From UBA6987 sp045617825 (lineage in GTDB: Bacteria; Bacillota; Clostridia; Lachnospirales; Lachnospiraceae), in the NCBI GenBank assembly GCA_045617825.1, contig JAZLJI010000062.1, positions 1 through 40,077 of the forward strand: DNA of 40,077 nt, written 5' to 3'. Made by a program: the position numbers and the translations under genes. Shown here in pieces: positions 29,602 to 38,230 of the stretch (its first letter is position 1; each line of letters opens with the position of its first letter). The notes beneath the pieces were generated by a model. It had not been told where the DNA came from, ran no database searches, and saw nothing but the letters and a program-made list of their open reading frames with translations.

Positions 29602-29709
29602 GTAAACTTTTTATATACCCTTAAAATGCAGTAGTATACATATTTTTATATAGCAATCAGAAAGAAGACATAAGTCCCGAAGCTCGGGAGACGTATGTCT
29701 TCTTTTTTT
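29602..29709 (+). ncRNA. Candidate short RNA or attenuator
   Basis: A transcript from the promoter at 29567-29595 would meet the terminator at 29662-29709 after about 105 nt, with no ORF between. It could be a stable small RNA or an attenuated leader of the gene at 29787. I recognise no known RNA family. The first 60 nt are A/T-rich (ATATACCC, ACATATTTTTATAT). Confidence 0.4.
29662..29709 (+). terminator. Two-level intrinsic terminator
   Basis: An outer 11-bp stem, AAGAAGACATA with its complement (29662-29672 with 29694-29704), encloses a perfect inner stem TCCCGA-AGC-TCGGGA (29675-29689), followed by seven T. It may also end the serpin transcript. Confidence 0.9.
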
Positions 29710-29786
29710 GTGTACAGGGCATTTTAAGGCTTCATAGATCCCCGGAGCAGACGGTTCCGGAAAGGCAAAGAAAGGAAGAAAACGAC

Positions 29787-30038
29787 ATGACGGCACAGAA
29801 TCTGGATTTTTTATTTGGCCTTCTCCGCGGCGCGGAGATCCTGGATTTCCTGGATTTCCTCTTTATCAACCGTTCCACGTACACCCGCTGGAAGAATCAC
29901 AGCATGATTCCGAGCCGCTATCACGTGGCGCTGATCTGTGAGTACCTGGAGATCAGCTCGGAGGTCATGCAGAACATCTCGCTGCAGGAGAGCCCGGCTC
30001 AGTCCGCGACGATCAGACGGCTGGCGGCGGCAAATTGA
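29787..30038 (+). CDS. Small HTH-like protein, 83 aa
   Basis: The ATG lies after AAAGGAAG. Residues about 1-60 have the helical layout of a small DNA-binding or adaptor domain: LDFLDFLFINRSTYTRWKNHSMIPSRYHVALICEYLEISSEVM reads like an HTH with a WKN contact helix. No membrane or secretion signal. It sits between the terminator at 29709 and the pseudokinase gene, whose promoter overlaps its stop codon, a pairing reminiscent of the HTH-like/kinase pair at 13979-15751. The function is unknown. Confidence 0.62.
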   Translation: MTAQNLDFLFGLLRGAEILDFLDFLFINRSTYTRWKNHSMIPSRYHVALICEYLEISSEVMQNISLQESPAQSATIRRLAAAN

Positions 30039-30063
30039 CATCGGCCGGGGAATCGTATAAAAT
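30035..30063 (+). promoter_or_regulatory. Promoter of the pseudokinase-receptor gene
   Basis: TTGACA (30035-30040) overlaps the stop of the upstream gene; 17-bp spacer; TAAAAT (30058-30063). The leader contains a short hairpin (about 30073-30099) just before AGGAGG. Confidence 0.65.
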
Positions 30064-30116
30064 GAGGCCAAAGAAGATCATGCGATGGCCCGCATCTTCT
30101 GTTTAGGAGGGCCGAT

Positions 30117-33100
30117 ATGGGTGAAACCATTAAAAGCATCTGCGCGCGCGGACAGGTCGTAAGAAGCAGCTATTATTCCACTACATACAGAGGGCGCCTG
30201 GAGATCAAGGGGCAGGAGGGCGAATGGGACGTACAGCACATCACCATTCCCTTCCCCCTGCGCAGGGAGCTGGAGCTCAAAGCCAGATTCGGTCTGGAGG
30301 ACCGGGATCTGGAGGCCTTTTACGCGGCATTTGCCCATAATCTGAAGCGCGACCTGCGGCTGAGAAGAGACCTCGGCACAGCCGGAAACAGCCGGCTGGG
30401 CGAGGTGCTGACGACGTTTGCCGCCCTGCAGACCTCCAGGGAGGAGGACGGGACGCAGCATATTTTCGTGGTCGGCAAGCCGCGGGAGGCCCTGATCGGC
30501 TCGGAGGGGTTCACGGAGACCGAGGCAAAGCGCTCGGCAGTGCTGGAGCTCGGGCTCCGGCTGCTCCAGCATCTCAAAAAATGCAGCGAGGCCGGGATCA
30601 GTCTCGGCGCGATCGACCCGGAGTCCGTGGTGCTGGAGGAGGTCTGCGGCAGGCCCTACGTCAAGCTGGAGCAGACGCCGCTGGTTACGGCGGACAGCCT
30701 GGCGGCGCCGATGATCGGCGCGGACAACCGGACCTTCCTGCGGCCGGACGTGGCCTCCGGAGAGGCGCTGCCGAGCTTTGACGGGGACGTGTACGCGCTC
30801 TGCGCCCTGCTGAAGACGATATTCTGCGGAAATCATTATACCCAGGCCGTCCGGCCCGGCCAGCAAATGCTGTTCTGCTCGGCGGAGACCGCCGCGGCCA
30901 TCGAAAAGGGCCTGCAGGAGGGCGCATCTGCCGTCAAGACGCTGGATACCGCGCTGCGGGCCGAGCTGAAGGCCGTCCGCGAGGGGGAGTGCCAGGATAT
31001 CACGATCCGATTTGCCCCGCCGGACCATGCGGCGGCCTTTGTCAGCATCGACAATCATTTCCGCAATGAAGCGGCCAGGCAGAAGGCGGCGAAGCGCCGG
31101 GAAGAGGGCAGAAAGAAGTCCGGCAGGAAAAAGGCGAAGAAGCCGGCGGCAGTCAGACGGAGCCGGTTCAGAAGGACCGTGCTGCTGGTGCTGGTCATGC
31201 TGGTCCTCCTGACGGCGGCGCTGCTGGCCCGCTGCGGCGGGATCTTCGGCCCGGGGCGCGGCGGAGCCTCCTCAGAGGCCTCCGGCGAGAGGCAGGAGAG
31301 CACGGAAGGCACGACCGAGGCACGGACGGAGACCGCGGAGGAAAGCCGCGATTGCCCGACCAGCCGGAGCACGGGCCTCTACCGGCACCTGGACGAGGTC
31401 GTGGACGGGCAGGGCCGGACGGTCGGCAGCTATTTTATCAGCGAGGACGGCGCGATCGCCTATGCCGCCTCCCGCCTGCCGATCTCTCCGGAGGAGCTGG
31501 TCTTCACCAATGCCGTGCGGGACCTGACGGAGGTGAAGGAGGTCACGGTATCTGCCGGGGACGGCTGCCTCACGCTGCCGAAGAACCTGGCGGATCGGTA
31601 TAATATTAAGGTAGGAGACGTGCTCCTTCTGGCGGACGAGGTCCTGCAGGCGGAGGGCGCCGCTTCGGCCTCCGGCAAATATCCGAAGGTCCTGGAGCTG
31701 GAGTCCGATCCGCGCACCTACCGGACCAGGATCCGATTTGCCGAGGCGGACTGGAGCGAGGTGTACCGGCTGGTGGACGACGAGCTGTACGCGAAGCTGA
31801 TGATGGTCGGCCGGGAGAAGGAGCTCGTGATCAGGGAGCGCGTGTCCCAAAACGGCGGCGAGCAGACGGTGCTGTATTATGATGACGACGGCGTTCTTTA
31901 CACGGAGGCGGATTGGCTCGCGCAGGAGAAGGAGCGCGAGGCGATCCGGCAGGTGAAGGCCGAGCTGGAGCAGAACCGGGCGTCTCAGGGCGTCACGGTG
32001 ATCGTTCCGGCGGAGGGCGTTGAGGATTTCGTGTATATCGAGGAGATCCGCCTGGCAAAGCAGATCTATACCATTACCTTAAATAAAGAAAAAGAGACGA
32101 TGTTCATCGTGGCGGCCGCGGTTTTCCCGGCAAATGCCACCAACAGGCGGGTCACGGTCATGCTGGAGGGAGACGGCGGGGCGTCCTTCCCCTACGCCTA
32201 TAACGGGCCGTATATCCTGGAGGAGGCGGACGACGGCGCGGAGCTGACGCGGATGACGGCGGATTACGCCCGGGTAGCAGACGGCAGGATGACCTTCGTG
32301 GTGAAGGGCGAGGCGCTGGGAACGGAGACGCTGACCGTGAAGGCGGAGGCCGGATATGCCTGGGCCGGCGCGGATATCGTGCTGACCGACGAGAGCGGGC
32401 ACACGGAGGATATTCCGGAGACGATCGACGTGCCGGAGACCGTTGCGCCTGAGGAGCCGGAGACTCAGCCGGCCCCGGAAACGGAGCCGCAGTCCCGGCC
32501 GGAGACCCGGTCAGCCTCGGAAACGGAGCCGCAGACCAAGCCGGAGCCCGCTCAACCGACGGAGCCCGGGACCTCCGGGACCTCCGAGACGGCGCATCAG
32601 CACAGCCTCGCCGCGCGGACCGTCTCTGAGGCGAGCTGCAGCGCGCCGGGCAGGACGGAGACCTACTGCACGGACTGCGGCGAGGTGCTCTCCTTTGCGG
32701 AGCTTCCGCAGCTGGCCCATACCGAAGCCAGCCGGGTGACGAAGGCGGCCACCGCAAATGCGGACGGCACCTATGAGATCTATTGCAGCGTATGCGGGAA
32801 GCTGCTCCGGTCGGGCGTGATCCCCAGGACCGGCCCGGCGGAAACGGAGCCGCAGACCACTAAGGCCGCGGAACCGACGGCACCCACCGATCCCTGGGAA
32901 GAAGCCTTTACCGTGACGCCGACCTCGGTCGTGCTGCACGTGGGGGAAAAGATCAAGCTTTCTCCGTCCGACAGCTGCATCTGGAGCAGCTCCAATACCT
33001 CGGTGGCGACCATCGGCGGAGAGCAGGGACGGACCGTCACGGCAAAGCGGGTCGGAAAATGCACGATTAAGGCTCAGGCGGCCGGCTCCGATGAGGTCGT

Positions 33101-33128
33101 ATATATCTCGGTCGAGGTGATCGAGTAA
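30117..33128 (+). CDS. Pseudokinase-like transmembrane surface protein with Ig-like end
   Basis: 1003 residues. The cytoplasmic part (1-350) looks like a decayed protein kinase: an LGLRLLQHLKKCSEAG helix, LGAIDPESVVLEE (163-175) where an active kinase has HRDIKPEN, a strand YVKLEQ where DFG would be, and SFDGDVYALCALLKTIFCG (220-238) like the DIYALG helix. The catalytic Asp and metal Asp are missing. A Lys/Arg-rich stretch (about 318-353) precedes one membrane segment (354-371). Outside are a Glu/Thr stalk, a strand-rich domain (about 410-760), a Pro/Glu/Thr linker, two CxxC motifs (TYCTDCGEVL, IYCSVCGKLL) and a Big_2-like Ig domain (about 920-1003; CIWSSSNTSVATI). It may be a receptor whose dead kinase domain docks signalling partners. 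Confidence 0.8.
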   Translation: MGETIKSICARGQVVRSSYYSTTYRGRLEIKGQEGEWDVQHITIPFPLRRELELKARFGLEDRDLEAFYAAFAHNLKRDLRLRRDLGTAGNSRLGEVLTTFAALQTSREEDGTQHIFVVGKPREALIGSEGFTETEAKRSAVLELGLRLLQHLKKCSEAGISLGAIDPESVVLEEVCGRPYVKLEQTPLVTADSLAAPMIGADNRTFLRPDVASGEALPSFDGDVYALCALLKTIFCGNHYTQAVRPGQQMLFCSAETAAAIEKGLQEGASAVKTLDTALRAELKAVREGECQDITIRFAPPDHAAAFVSIDNHFRNEAARQKAAKRREEGRKKSGRKKAKKPAAVRRSRFRRTVLLVLVMLVLLTAALLARCGGIFGPGRGGASSEASGERQESTEGTTEARTETAEESRDCPTSRSTGLYRHLDEVVDGQGRTVGSYFISEDGAIAYAASRLPISPEELVFTNAVRDLTEVKEVTVSAGDGCLTLPKNLADRYNIKVGDVLLLADEVLQAEGAASASGKYPKVLELESDPRTYRTRIRFAEADWSEVYRLVDDELYAKLMMVGREKELVIRERVSQNGGEQTVLYYDDDGVLYTEADWLAQEKEREAIRQVKAELEQNRASQGVTVIVPAEGVEDFVYIEEIRLAKQIYTITLNKEKETMFIVAAAVFPANATNRRVTVMLEGDGGASFPYAYNGPYILEEADDGAELTRMTADYARVADGRMTFVVKGEALGTETLTVKAEAGYAWAGADIVLTDESGHTEDIPETIDVPETVAPEEPETQPAPETEPQSRPETRSASETEPQTKPEPAQPTEPGTSGTSETAHQHSLAARTVSEASCSAPGRTETYCTDCGEVLSFAELPQLAHTEASRVTKAATANADGTYEIYCSVCGKLLRSGVIPRTGPAETEPQTTKAAEPTAPTDPWEEAFTVTPTSVVLHVGEKIKLSPSDSCIWSSSNTSVATIGGEQGRTVTAKRVGKCTIKAQAAGSDEVVYISVEVIE

Positions 33129-33203
33129 ACATAGCCGGACCGCGCGGTGCTCGCCGAAGGGCGGAAGGCCACGCGGCGGCCCGAAAAGCGGCATAAAAAA
33201 AGC

Positions 33204-33233
33204 GATGCAGGCCGCGAGGGCCTGCATCTTTTT
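33204..33233 (+). terminator. Intrinsic terminator after the pseudokinase gene
   Basis: A perfect 10-bp stem, GATGCAGGCC with its complement, a GCGAG loop and five T. Confidence 0.93.
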
Positions 33234-33533
33234 CTGTGATCTCTGTTTCCGCCCGGCAGGAGGATCGGTTTGCTCTTCGGTGCTTTTGCAGCCGGAGAAG
33301 CAGCGATTGGTCTTCTGATTTCAGCCGTTCCGGTGAAGGAACGCCGGGCCTGCGCTCAGTAAAGCTACGTGATGGTTTTCCTCAGATACTGAGTTCCGCC
33401 GTGTGATATTAAATGTAACTTGATTGTAACATCCGGGAAGAGGGCTGTCAAGGGATTTGCCAAAACGCACATTTTCGGGCGGATGCCCGCGGGGAGGACT
33501 CCGGCGGATGCCCGGAGAGGGAAAGGCTTTGAG
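33234..33533. other. Gene-free stretch before the sortase gene
   Basis: No convincing gene or promoter. A TGTAAC-N5-TGTAAC direct repeat lies near 33415-33430. In-frame codons upstream of the sortase start lack a ribosome site. Confidence 0.4.
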
Positions 33534-34535
33534 ATGAATAAGCAAGCGATCATTCGGAAAATATGGCGGGCCGTTTCTCTCGCGGCAGCCGCGGCGGCGG
33601 TGATCTGCCTGGCGGTCTTTCTGGTCAAACGCGCGGAGGATGCCGGAAGCGCCGCGCTGTACAGGCGGATGGCCGCGGAGGCCGTGCAGCCCGCAGCGCC
33701 CGGCCGGTACCCCGGCACAGAGGGACAGGAGTCCGGTCAGCATCCCGGCGCCGGGGAGCAGACGCCCAAGACCCTGTCGGAGCAGGAGGCGCAGGCGCGC
33801 CGGATCTCAGAGGAACGGGAGGCGCAGCAGGGCGGGGCTTGCCCCGCGGCTGACGGGACCGGCGCGGCGGACCTGCTTACGGATAAGCGCGCGAAAGAAA
33901 ACGCGGAAGAAGGCGCCTGCCCGGCGGAGACCCGGGAAGCGCAGGACGAGGAATGCTCCCCCATCACGGTGGATTTCGACGTGCTTAACCGGCAGGCGGC
34001 AAAGGGCGCGATCACCGGCTGGCTGTACCTGGCCGACTCGGAGATCAATTTCCCGGTGGCGTACTATCCCGAGGACAATTATTATTACCTGGACCATTTG
34101 CCGGACGGGTCGGCCAACGGCAACGGGACGATCTACATCGACGCCGCCTGCGCGGGGGATTTCAGCGGCCGTCATACGCTGCTCTACGGCCATCACCGGC
34201 TTGCGGCCCACATGTTCGCGGAGCTCGAAGCCTATCGGACCGAGCCCGGCTATTATGAAAAACACCCGGTCATGTATATCAACACGCCCGGGCAGAATTA
34301 TAAGCTTTTGATCTACAGCGCCTTCATCGCGGACACCCAATCCCTGATGTTTGAGAAAAATTTCTTCTCGGACACTGATTTTTTGAGGATGATCGAATTT
34401 TCTCGGGAAAATTCCGTTATCCATCCGGACGTTGCCGTCTCGGTGAGCGACCGTATCGTGACGCTGGTCACCTGTGATTACGAGAAGGTGAATACCCGCA
34501 ACGTGATCAGCGGGATCCTGGTCACCATCGGATAG
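33534..34535 (+). CDS. Class B sortase
   Basis: 333 residues. The N-terminal membrane anchor is at about 12-32, then a Gln/Glu/Pro/Ala-rich spacer (about 50-140). The catalytic domain (about 143-333) contains ITGWLYLADSEINFPV, a long Tyr-rich YYPEDNYYYLDHL typical of SrtB, His220 in LLYGHHRLAAHMFAEL, the nucleophile Cys314 in LVTCDYE and Arg322 in NTRNVISGI. It should join surface proteins to peptidoglycan or to each other. No substrate with a clear sorting signal is seen in this window; the pseudokinase protein just upstream ends without one. RBS GAGAGGGAAAGG. It converges on the coupling-protein gene. Confidence 0.93.
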   Translation: MNKQAIIRKIWRAVSLAAAAAAVICLAVFLVKRAEDAGSAALYRRMAAEAVQPAAPGRYPGTEGQESGQHPGAGEQTPKTLSEQEAQARRISEEREAQQGGACPAADGTGAADLLTDKRAKENAEEGACPAETREAQDEECSPITVDFDVLNRQAAKGAITGWLYLADSEINFPVAYYPEDNYYYLDHLPDGSANGNGTIYIDAACAGDFSGRHTLLYGHHRLAAHMFAELEAYRTEPGYYEKHPVMYINTPGQNYKLLIYSAFIADTQSLMFEKNFFSDTDFLRMIEFSRENSVIHPDVAVSVSDRIVTLVTCDYEKVNTRNVISGILVTIG

Positions 34536-34597
34536 TCGGCGGGTCCTCAGCGATCTCCGCCCCATCGGATAGGCGCGGGTCCTCAGCGATCCCCGCG
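34526..34597. repeat. Imperfect tandem repeat at converging gene ends
   Basis: CATCGGATAG at 34526 and 34563 each lead into a similar GCGGGTCCTCAGCGATC tract 37 bp apart. The first copy contains the sortase stop codon; the second runs into the 3' end of the coupling-protein gene, whose stop is at 34583. A local duplication is the simplest reading. Confidence 0.7.
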
Positions 34598-36403
34598 GCC
34601 GCCGAACAGCTCCTCCGGCTCCACGGACCGCAGCCGGTCACCGAGGCGCTCCTCCCGGCGGCCGTCCTCCGACAGATTGCGGAAGGAGCAGAGCCTGCGT
34701 TCCTCCGCGGCCCGCTTCCGGTATCGCCCCTCCTCGTCGTCGATATCCGGGATATCCTCGTCGGAGACCGTCCGCAGCTCCGGATAGAAGGGGTGCCGGG
34801 ATATATGGAATTTGTGGGCGTAGATCGGCGGACAGTGCTGGAACACGATCAGCATATCCTCCTCCGGCATCTGGTAGATGTCCGAGACGCTCATCAGATT
34901 TTCCTTGACGCCCTTATGGTTCTTGGCGGTCTGTACGGCATTGTCGGCGACGCCTACCCGCGTCACGCCCAGACGCTTCTCGAACCACGCGGCGGTGGTG
35001 TGATCGTTGGAGCCTATATTGATCGTCGTGCCGCAGTTGCCCTGGATCATGATGGCGTCCTTGCCGTAAATATCCTCCAGCTGCGACATGCCCTGGGCGA
35101 TCATGACGGCGGTTATCCCATAGGAGCGCATGGTGGACATCAGCTCCAGCCAGGAATTGATCTGGCCGATGGAGCCGAATTCATCCATCACGAAATCCAC
35201 CGGGACCGAGAGGCATTTGCCCTTCTGCTTTTCCGCCAGGCCGACCAGATTGACGAACAGCATGGAGAAAAACATGGCCGAGACGAAGCGGAAGGTGTTA
35301 TTGGTCGCCGAGAAGCGGCAGAAGTAGGCGCATTTCTGCTTTCCGGGAAGCTCCAGGTCGATATCGTCCTGGCAGAGGATCCGCTCCACCAGCTTGGTGT
35401 TCAGGACTTGCATCCCGGTCGCCAGGTGCGAAATGATGTTGCCCGACAAATTCGGCGAGGCGTTCTTGAACGCCCGGTAGGCCTTTACCGCCGGAGCCAG
35501 CCCGGCCGGAGCATTCCGTCCGAAGAGCTGATCGTAAAAATCGATGCCATCCTGGAGCAGCAATTCGTTGACTGCGGCCAGGTTCTTTTTTTCGTAGGGG
35601 ATATCGCCGCTCAGCACCACGTAGAGCAGGAGCGCCTTGAGCAGCGCGGCGCTGCCCCGGGCATAGATGGAATCCTCCTTGCTGCGCTCGATATTGCTGA
35701 CCACGGTCTGGGCGTAGATCTCCGCCGTGGTCTCCAGCTCGTCGTCCTTCAGATCCCGCAGGCATTTCAGGCAGTCCCAGCCGTCGGATTTTTTCATCGA
35801 GATCAGGTCGATCCGGCGGATGAGGTACCCGTCATCCTCCAGGAAGCCGGCCATGCTCCGGTACAGCTCTCCCTTGGGGTCCGTGATGACCAGGGAGCGC
35901 CCGGCCTTGGCCGCCTGGCAGATATACGGCTCGACAAAGGTGGTGGATTTGCCGGAGCCGGTGGCGCCGATGCAAAGGATGTGCCGGTTGATCCGCTCGG
36001 GATCAAAATCGATGCACTGGGTCCCGTCCTTAGTGAGCTGGCCTAAAATGATCCCCTCCGCGTCCTCGGCGGCCCGGACCCGGGCGACCTGGGCGTATTC
36101 CTCCGGCTGGGCCCAGTGGGCGTTCCCGCTGGTGACCGGCTCGGGAGCATCGCCCTCCTCCGGGCGAACGGCGGGCACCCAGTTGATGAGCAGGAGCCCC
36201 ACGGCGAAGACGAAGGCGATCGCCGCGAAGATCCAGGGGAAGTCCCCGTCCAGCACGTGCAGCGCCACCTGCCGGGGATCGTAGGTGACGCTCTTATTGA
36301 AGATGATGTCCAGCTGGCTGACCAGATACAGGACAAACGATGCGGTGACGGTCAGTGTGAGAAAATATTTCAGGCCTTTTCGCTTATGCTTCTTCATACT
36401 CAT
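34583..36403 (-). CDS. VirD4/TraG-type coupling ATPase (type IV secretion coupling protein)
   Basis: 606 residues. Two membrane segments (about 13-29 and 57-74) are followed by a RecA-like ATPase: Walker A GATGSGKST (146-154), ITDPKGEL (173-180), and Walker B VPVDFVMDEFGSIG with Asp407-Glu408, then the MIAQGMSQLEDIYG and NCGTTINIGSNDHTT segments of the TraG/VirD4 family. It would feed DNA-protein substrates to a conjugation or secretion channel. No relaxase, VirB4 or other channel gene is present within the window, so it is an orphan here. The C-terminal tail (about 545-606) is acidic and Arg-rich. No clear ribosome site precedes either ATG (36403 or 36397). Confidence 0.93.
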   Translation of the reverse strand: MSMKKHKRKGLKYFLTLTVTASFVLYLVSQLDIIFNKSVTYDPRQVALHVLDGDFPWIFAAIAFVFAVGLLLINWVPAVRPEEGDAPEPVTSGNAHWAQPEEYAQVARVRAAEDAEGIILGQLTKDGTQCIDFDPERINRHILCIGATGSGKSTTFVEPYICQAAKAGRSLVITDPKGELYRSMAGFLEDDGYLIRRIDLISMKKSDGWDCLKCLRDLKDDELETTAEIYAQTVVSNIERSKEDSIYARGSAALLKALLLYVVLSGDIPYEKKNLAAVNELLLQDGIDFYDQLFGRNAPAGLAPAVKAYRAFKNASPNLSGNIISHLATGMQVLNTKLVERILCQDDIDLELPGKQKCAYFCRFSATNNTFRFVSAMFFSMLFVNLVGLAEKQKGKCLSVPVDFVMDEFGSIGQINSWLELMSTMRSYGITAVMIAQGMSQLEDIYGKDAIMIQGNCGTTINIGSNDHTTAAWFEKRLGVTRVGVADNAVQTAKNHKGVKENLMSVSDIYQMPEEDMLIVFQHCPPIYAHKFHISRHPFYPELRTVSDEDIPDIDDEEGRYRKRAAEERRLCSFRNLSEDGRREERLGDRLRSVEPEELFGGRGDR

Positions 36404-36409
36404 CAGTCT

Positions 36410-36423
36410 GTGCGGATCCGCAC
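36410..36423. promoter_or_regulatory. 14-bp palindrome at the coupling-protein start
   Basis: GTGCGGATCCGCAC is perfectly self-complementary and sits 7 bp upstream of the ATG, where a ribosome site would be expected. It could be an operator or a leader hairpin limiting translation. Confidence 0.5.
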
Positions 36424-36483
36424 GGGGAAAACGGTCCGCAGGGCACGGGGCGGTGCGGTTTACGGTTGCGGTATACTGAAATG

Positions 36484-36512
36484 ATTATACCACAGCGCGA
36501 AAAGACCGTCAA
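36484..36512 (-). promoter_or_regulatory. Promoter of the coupling-protein gene
   Basis: Minus strand TTGACG (36507-36512), 17-bp spacer, TATAAT (36484-36489), directly after the upstream zinc-ribbon gene. The leader is about 75 nt. Confidence 0.75.
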
Positions 36513-36513
36513 A

Positions 36514-36738
36514 TCAGTATGAAGGATATCTGCGGTCTCTTTTCCGCAGCAGCTTTTCGGGATCCTTTACGTAACTTCTGACGACGGAGCCGCAGCTTCT
36601 GCAGACGGAATGATACAGGCTGGCCCCTCTAAAGGCGCTTCCCACCGCTGAGAGCGCGGCGTAGCCTTCCTGAACGGTCTCGATCATTTCCGTTCCGCCG
36701 CAGTAGGGGCAGGTCAGATTTGGCAGGCTGTTGATCAT
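36514..36738 (-). CDS. Small zinc-ribbon protein
   Basis: 74 residues with two Cys pairs, CPYCGG (10-15) and CRSCGS (46-51), making one zinc ribbon split by a hydrophobic segment (YAALSAVGSAF). The C-terminus is basic (KLLRKRDRRYPSY). Proteins of this type are widespread in clostridia, often labelled TFIIIB-like because of the ribbon; the role is unknown. An AAGGAG site lies 7 nt before the ATG. Confidence 0.78.
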   Translation of the reverse strand: MINSLPNLTCPYCGGTEMIETVQEGYAALSAVGSAFRGASLYHSVCRSCGSVVRSYVKDPEKLLRKRDRRYPSY

Positions 36739-36841
36739 GTGTTTCTCCTTCCGGCGGGCCTTTCCTCCGCCTTTGTAAGATCATTTTAAGAGGATCGCCG
36801 CGGAAAATAAAGCGTGATTCAGGGAAAATAAAGGCTTTAAT

Positions 36842-36871
36842 TTGCTTATTTGCCGGGAGATGTGGTACAAT
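36842..36871 (+). promoter_or_regulatory. Promoter of the macrodomain gene
   Basis: TTGCTT (36842-36847), 18-bp spacer, TACAAT (36866-36871). GAGGAGG follows just before the ATG at 36896. Confidence 0.6.
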
Positions 36872-36895
36872 AGCCGAAAAGAGGAGGAAAAGAAA

Positions 36896-38062
36896 ATGCC
36901 GCTGCAGCTGATCCGTCAGGATATTACTACTATGAGGGTGGACGCCATCGTCAATGCCGCCAACGAGAGCCTGTTGGGCGGCGGCGGTGTGGACGGCGCG
37001 ATCCATCGGGCCGCGGGGCCGGGGCTTCTGGAGGAGTGCCGGACGCTTCACGGCTGCCCCACCGGCGAGGCAAAGCTTACCGGCGCGTACCGCCTGCCCT
37101 GCCGCTGGGTGATCCATACCGTCGGCCCGATCTGGGAGGGCGGCGCATGCGGCGAGGAGCAGCTGCTGCGGTCCTGCTATCGGAATTCCTTCGCCCTGGC
37201 GCGGGATGCGGGCTGCACCAGCCTGGCCTTCCCGCTGATCTCCGCCGGGGTCTACGGCTATCCAGTCCGGCAGGCCTTCCGGGTGGCGCTGGACACGCTG
37301 AGCGACGAGCTGGCCTCGTCCGGCAGCGACATGCTGGTCTATCTGGTCCTTTTTGACAAGGCCGCCGCGGCGCTGTCCGAAAAGCTGTACGGGGACCTGG
37401 ACAGCTATATCGACGATACCTACGCAGAGGCGCAGGAGGAGAAATACCCCCGCAGCGACGTCCGAAAAAAGGCGCTGGGCAGCTTCGGCTTCCTGAAGAA
37501 GGAGAAGGCAGGACGCCGGGAGAAGGAAAACCTCAGGCCGGCGGACTTCGACGGGCTCGGGGCCGCCGAGGAGGCGGCCCGACCCGACGAGACGCCGGAG
37601 CAGGCCTGCTTTTCGGAGAAGGCCGGAGCCGCGAGTGCTCCCGCACTGGAGTGCGTGGAGGCGGCTGCCCTGAAGCCTGCCGCCGCGCCGAAGGATGCCG
37701 GGGCCTTCACGGTGGACGAGGGATTTTCCGCCATGCTGCTGCGGAAGATCGACGAGAAGGGCATGACGGACCCCGAGTGCTATAAGAAGGCCAATATCGA
37801 CAAGAAGCTGTTCTCCAAGATCCGCAGCAATCCCCAATACCGCCCCAGCAAGCCGACGGTGCTGGCCTTTGCCGTGGCGCTGCGGCTGAGCCTCCCGGAG
37901 ACCCGGGAAATGCTGATGAAGGCCGGCTACGCCCTGTCCCACAGCTTCCTGCTGGACGTGATCGTGGAATATTATCTCCGGAAGGGCTGCTACGATATCT
38001 ACGAGATCAACTGGACCCTGCTGCAGAACGACCAGCTGCAGCTGGGCTCGGTGACGGAATAG
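36896..38062 (+). CDS. Macrodomain ADP-ribose hydrolase fused to an HTH-like module
   Basis: 388 residues. The macrodomain (about 1-175) has VDAIVNAANESLLGGGGVDG (15-34), with the Asn residues and Gly loop of MacroD/YmdB-type hydrolases that remove ADP-ribose or O-acetyl groups, then GCPTGEAKLTGAY, WVIHTVGPIW and AFPLISAGVYGYP. A charged Ala/Glu-rich linker (about 180-275) leads to a helical C-terminal module (about 280-385): FSAMLLRKIDEKGMTDPECY, ANIDKKLFSKIRSN, LAFAVALRLSLPETREMLMK, DIYEINWTLLQ. This module resembles the kinase-partner protein at 13979. The whole protein could link ADP-ribose removal to regulation. The first Met after GAGGAGG is used. Confidence 0.9.
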   Translation: MPLQLIRQDITTMRVDAIVNAANESLLGGGGVDGAIHRAAGPGLLEECRTLHGCPTGEAKLTGAYRLPCRWVIHTVGPIWEGGACGEEQLLRSCYRNSFALARDAGCTSLAFPLISAGVYGYPVRQAFRVALDTLSDELASSGSDMLVYLVLFDKAAAALSEKLYGDLDSYIDDTYAEAQEEKYPRSDVRKKALGSFGFLKKEKAGRREKENLRPADFDGLGAAEEAARPDETPEQACFSEKAGAASAPALECVEAAALKPAAAPKDAGAFTVDEGFSAMLLRKIDEKGMTDPECYKKANIDKKLFSKIRSNPQYRPSKPTVLAFAVALRLSLPETREMLMKAGYALSHSFLLDVIVEYYLRKGCYDIYEINWTLLQNDQLQLGSVTE

Positions 38063-38230
38063 AGGCCCTTTGCTGCTGCCAGGCAGACCGGATAGGATCA
38101 AGCGCTGATAAGAAAAAAACAGGCCGCCCGCGAATATCCATACCTTTGTGAGGCTTTCTCCGGGAAATGCGCCGCGGACAGAAAAGTCGCTTTCCGGGCG
38201 ACCATATTTCGCGGCGGATCCGCTATGATG

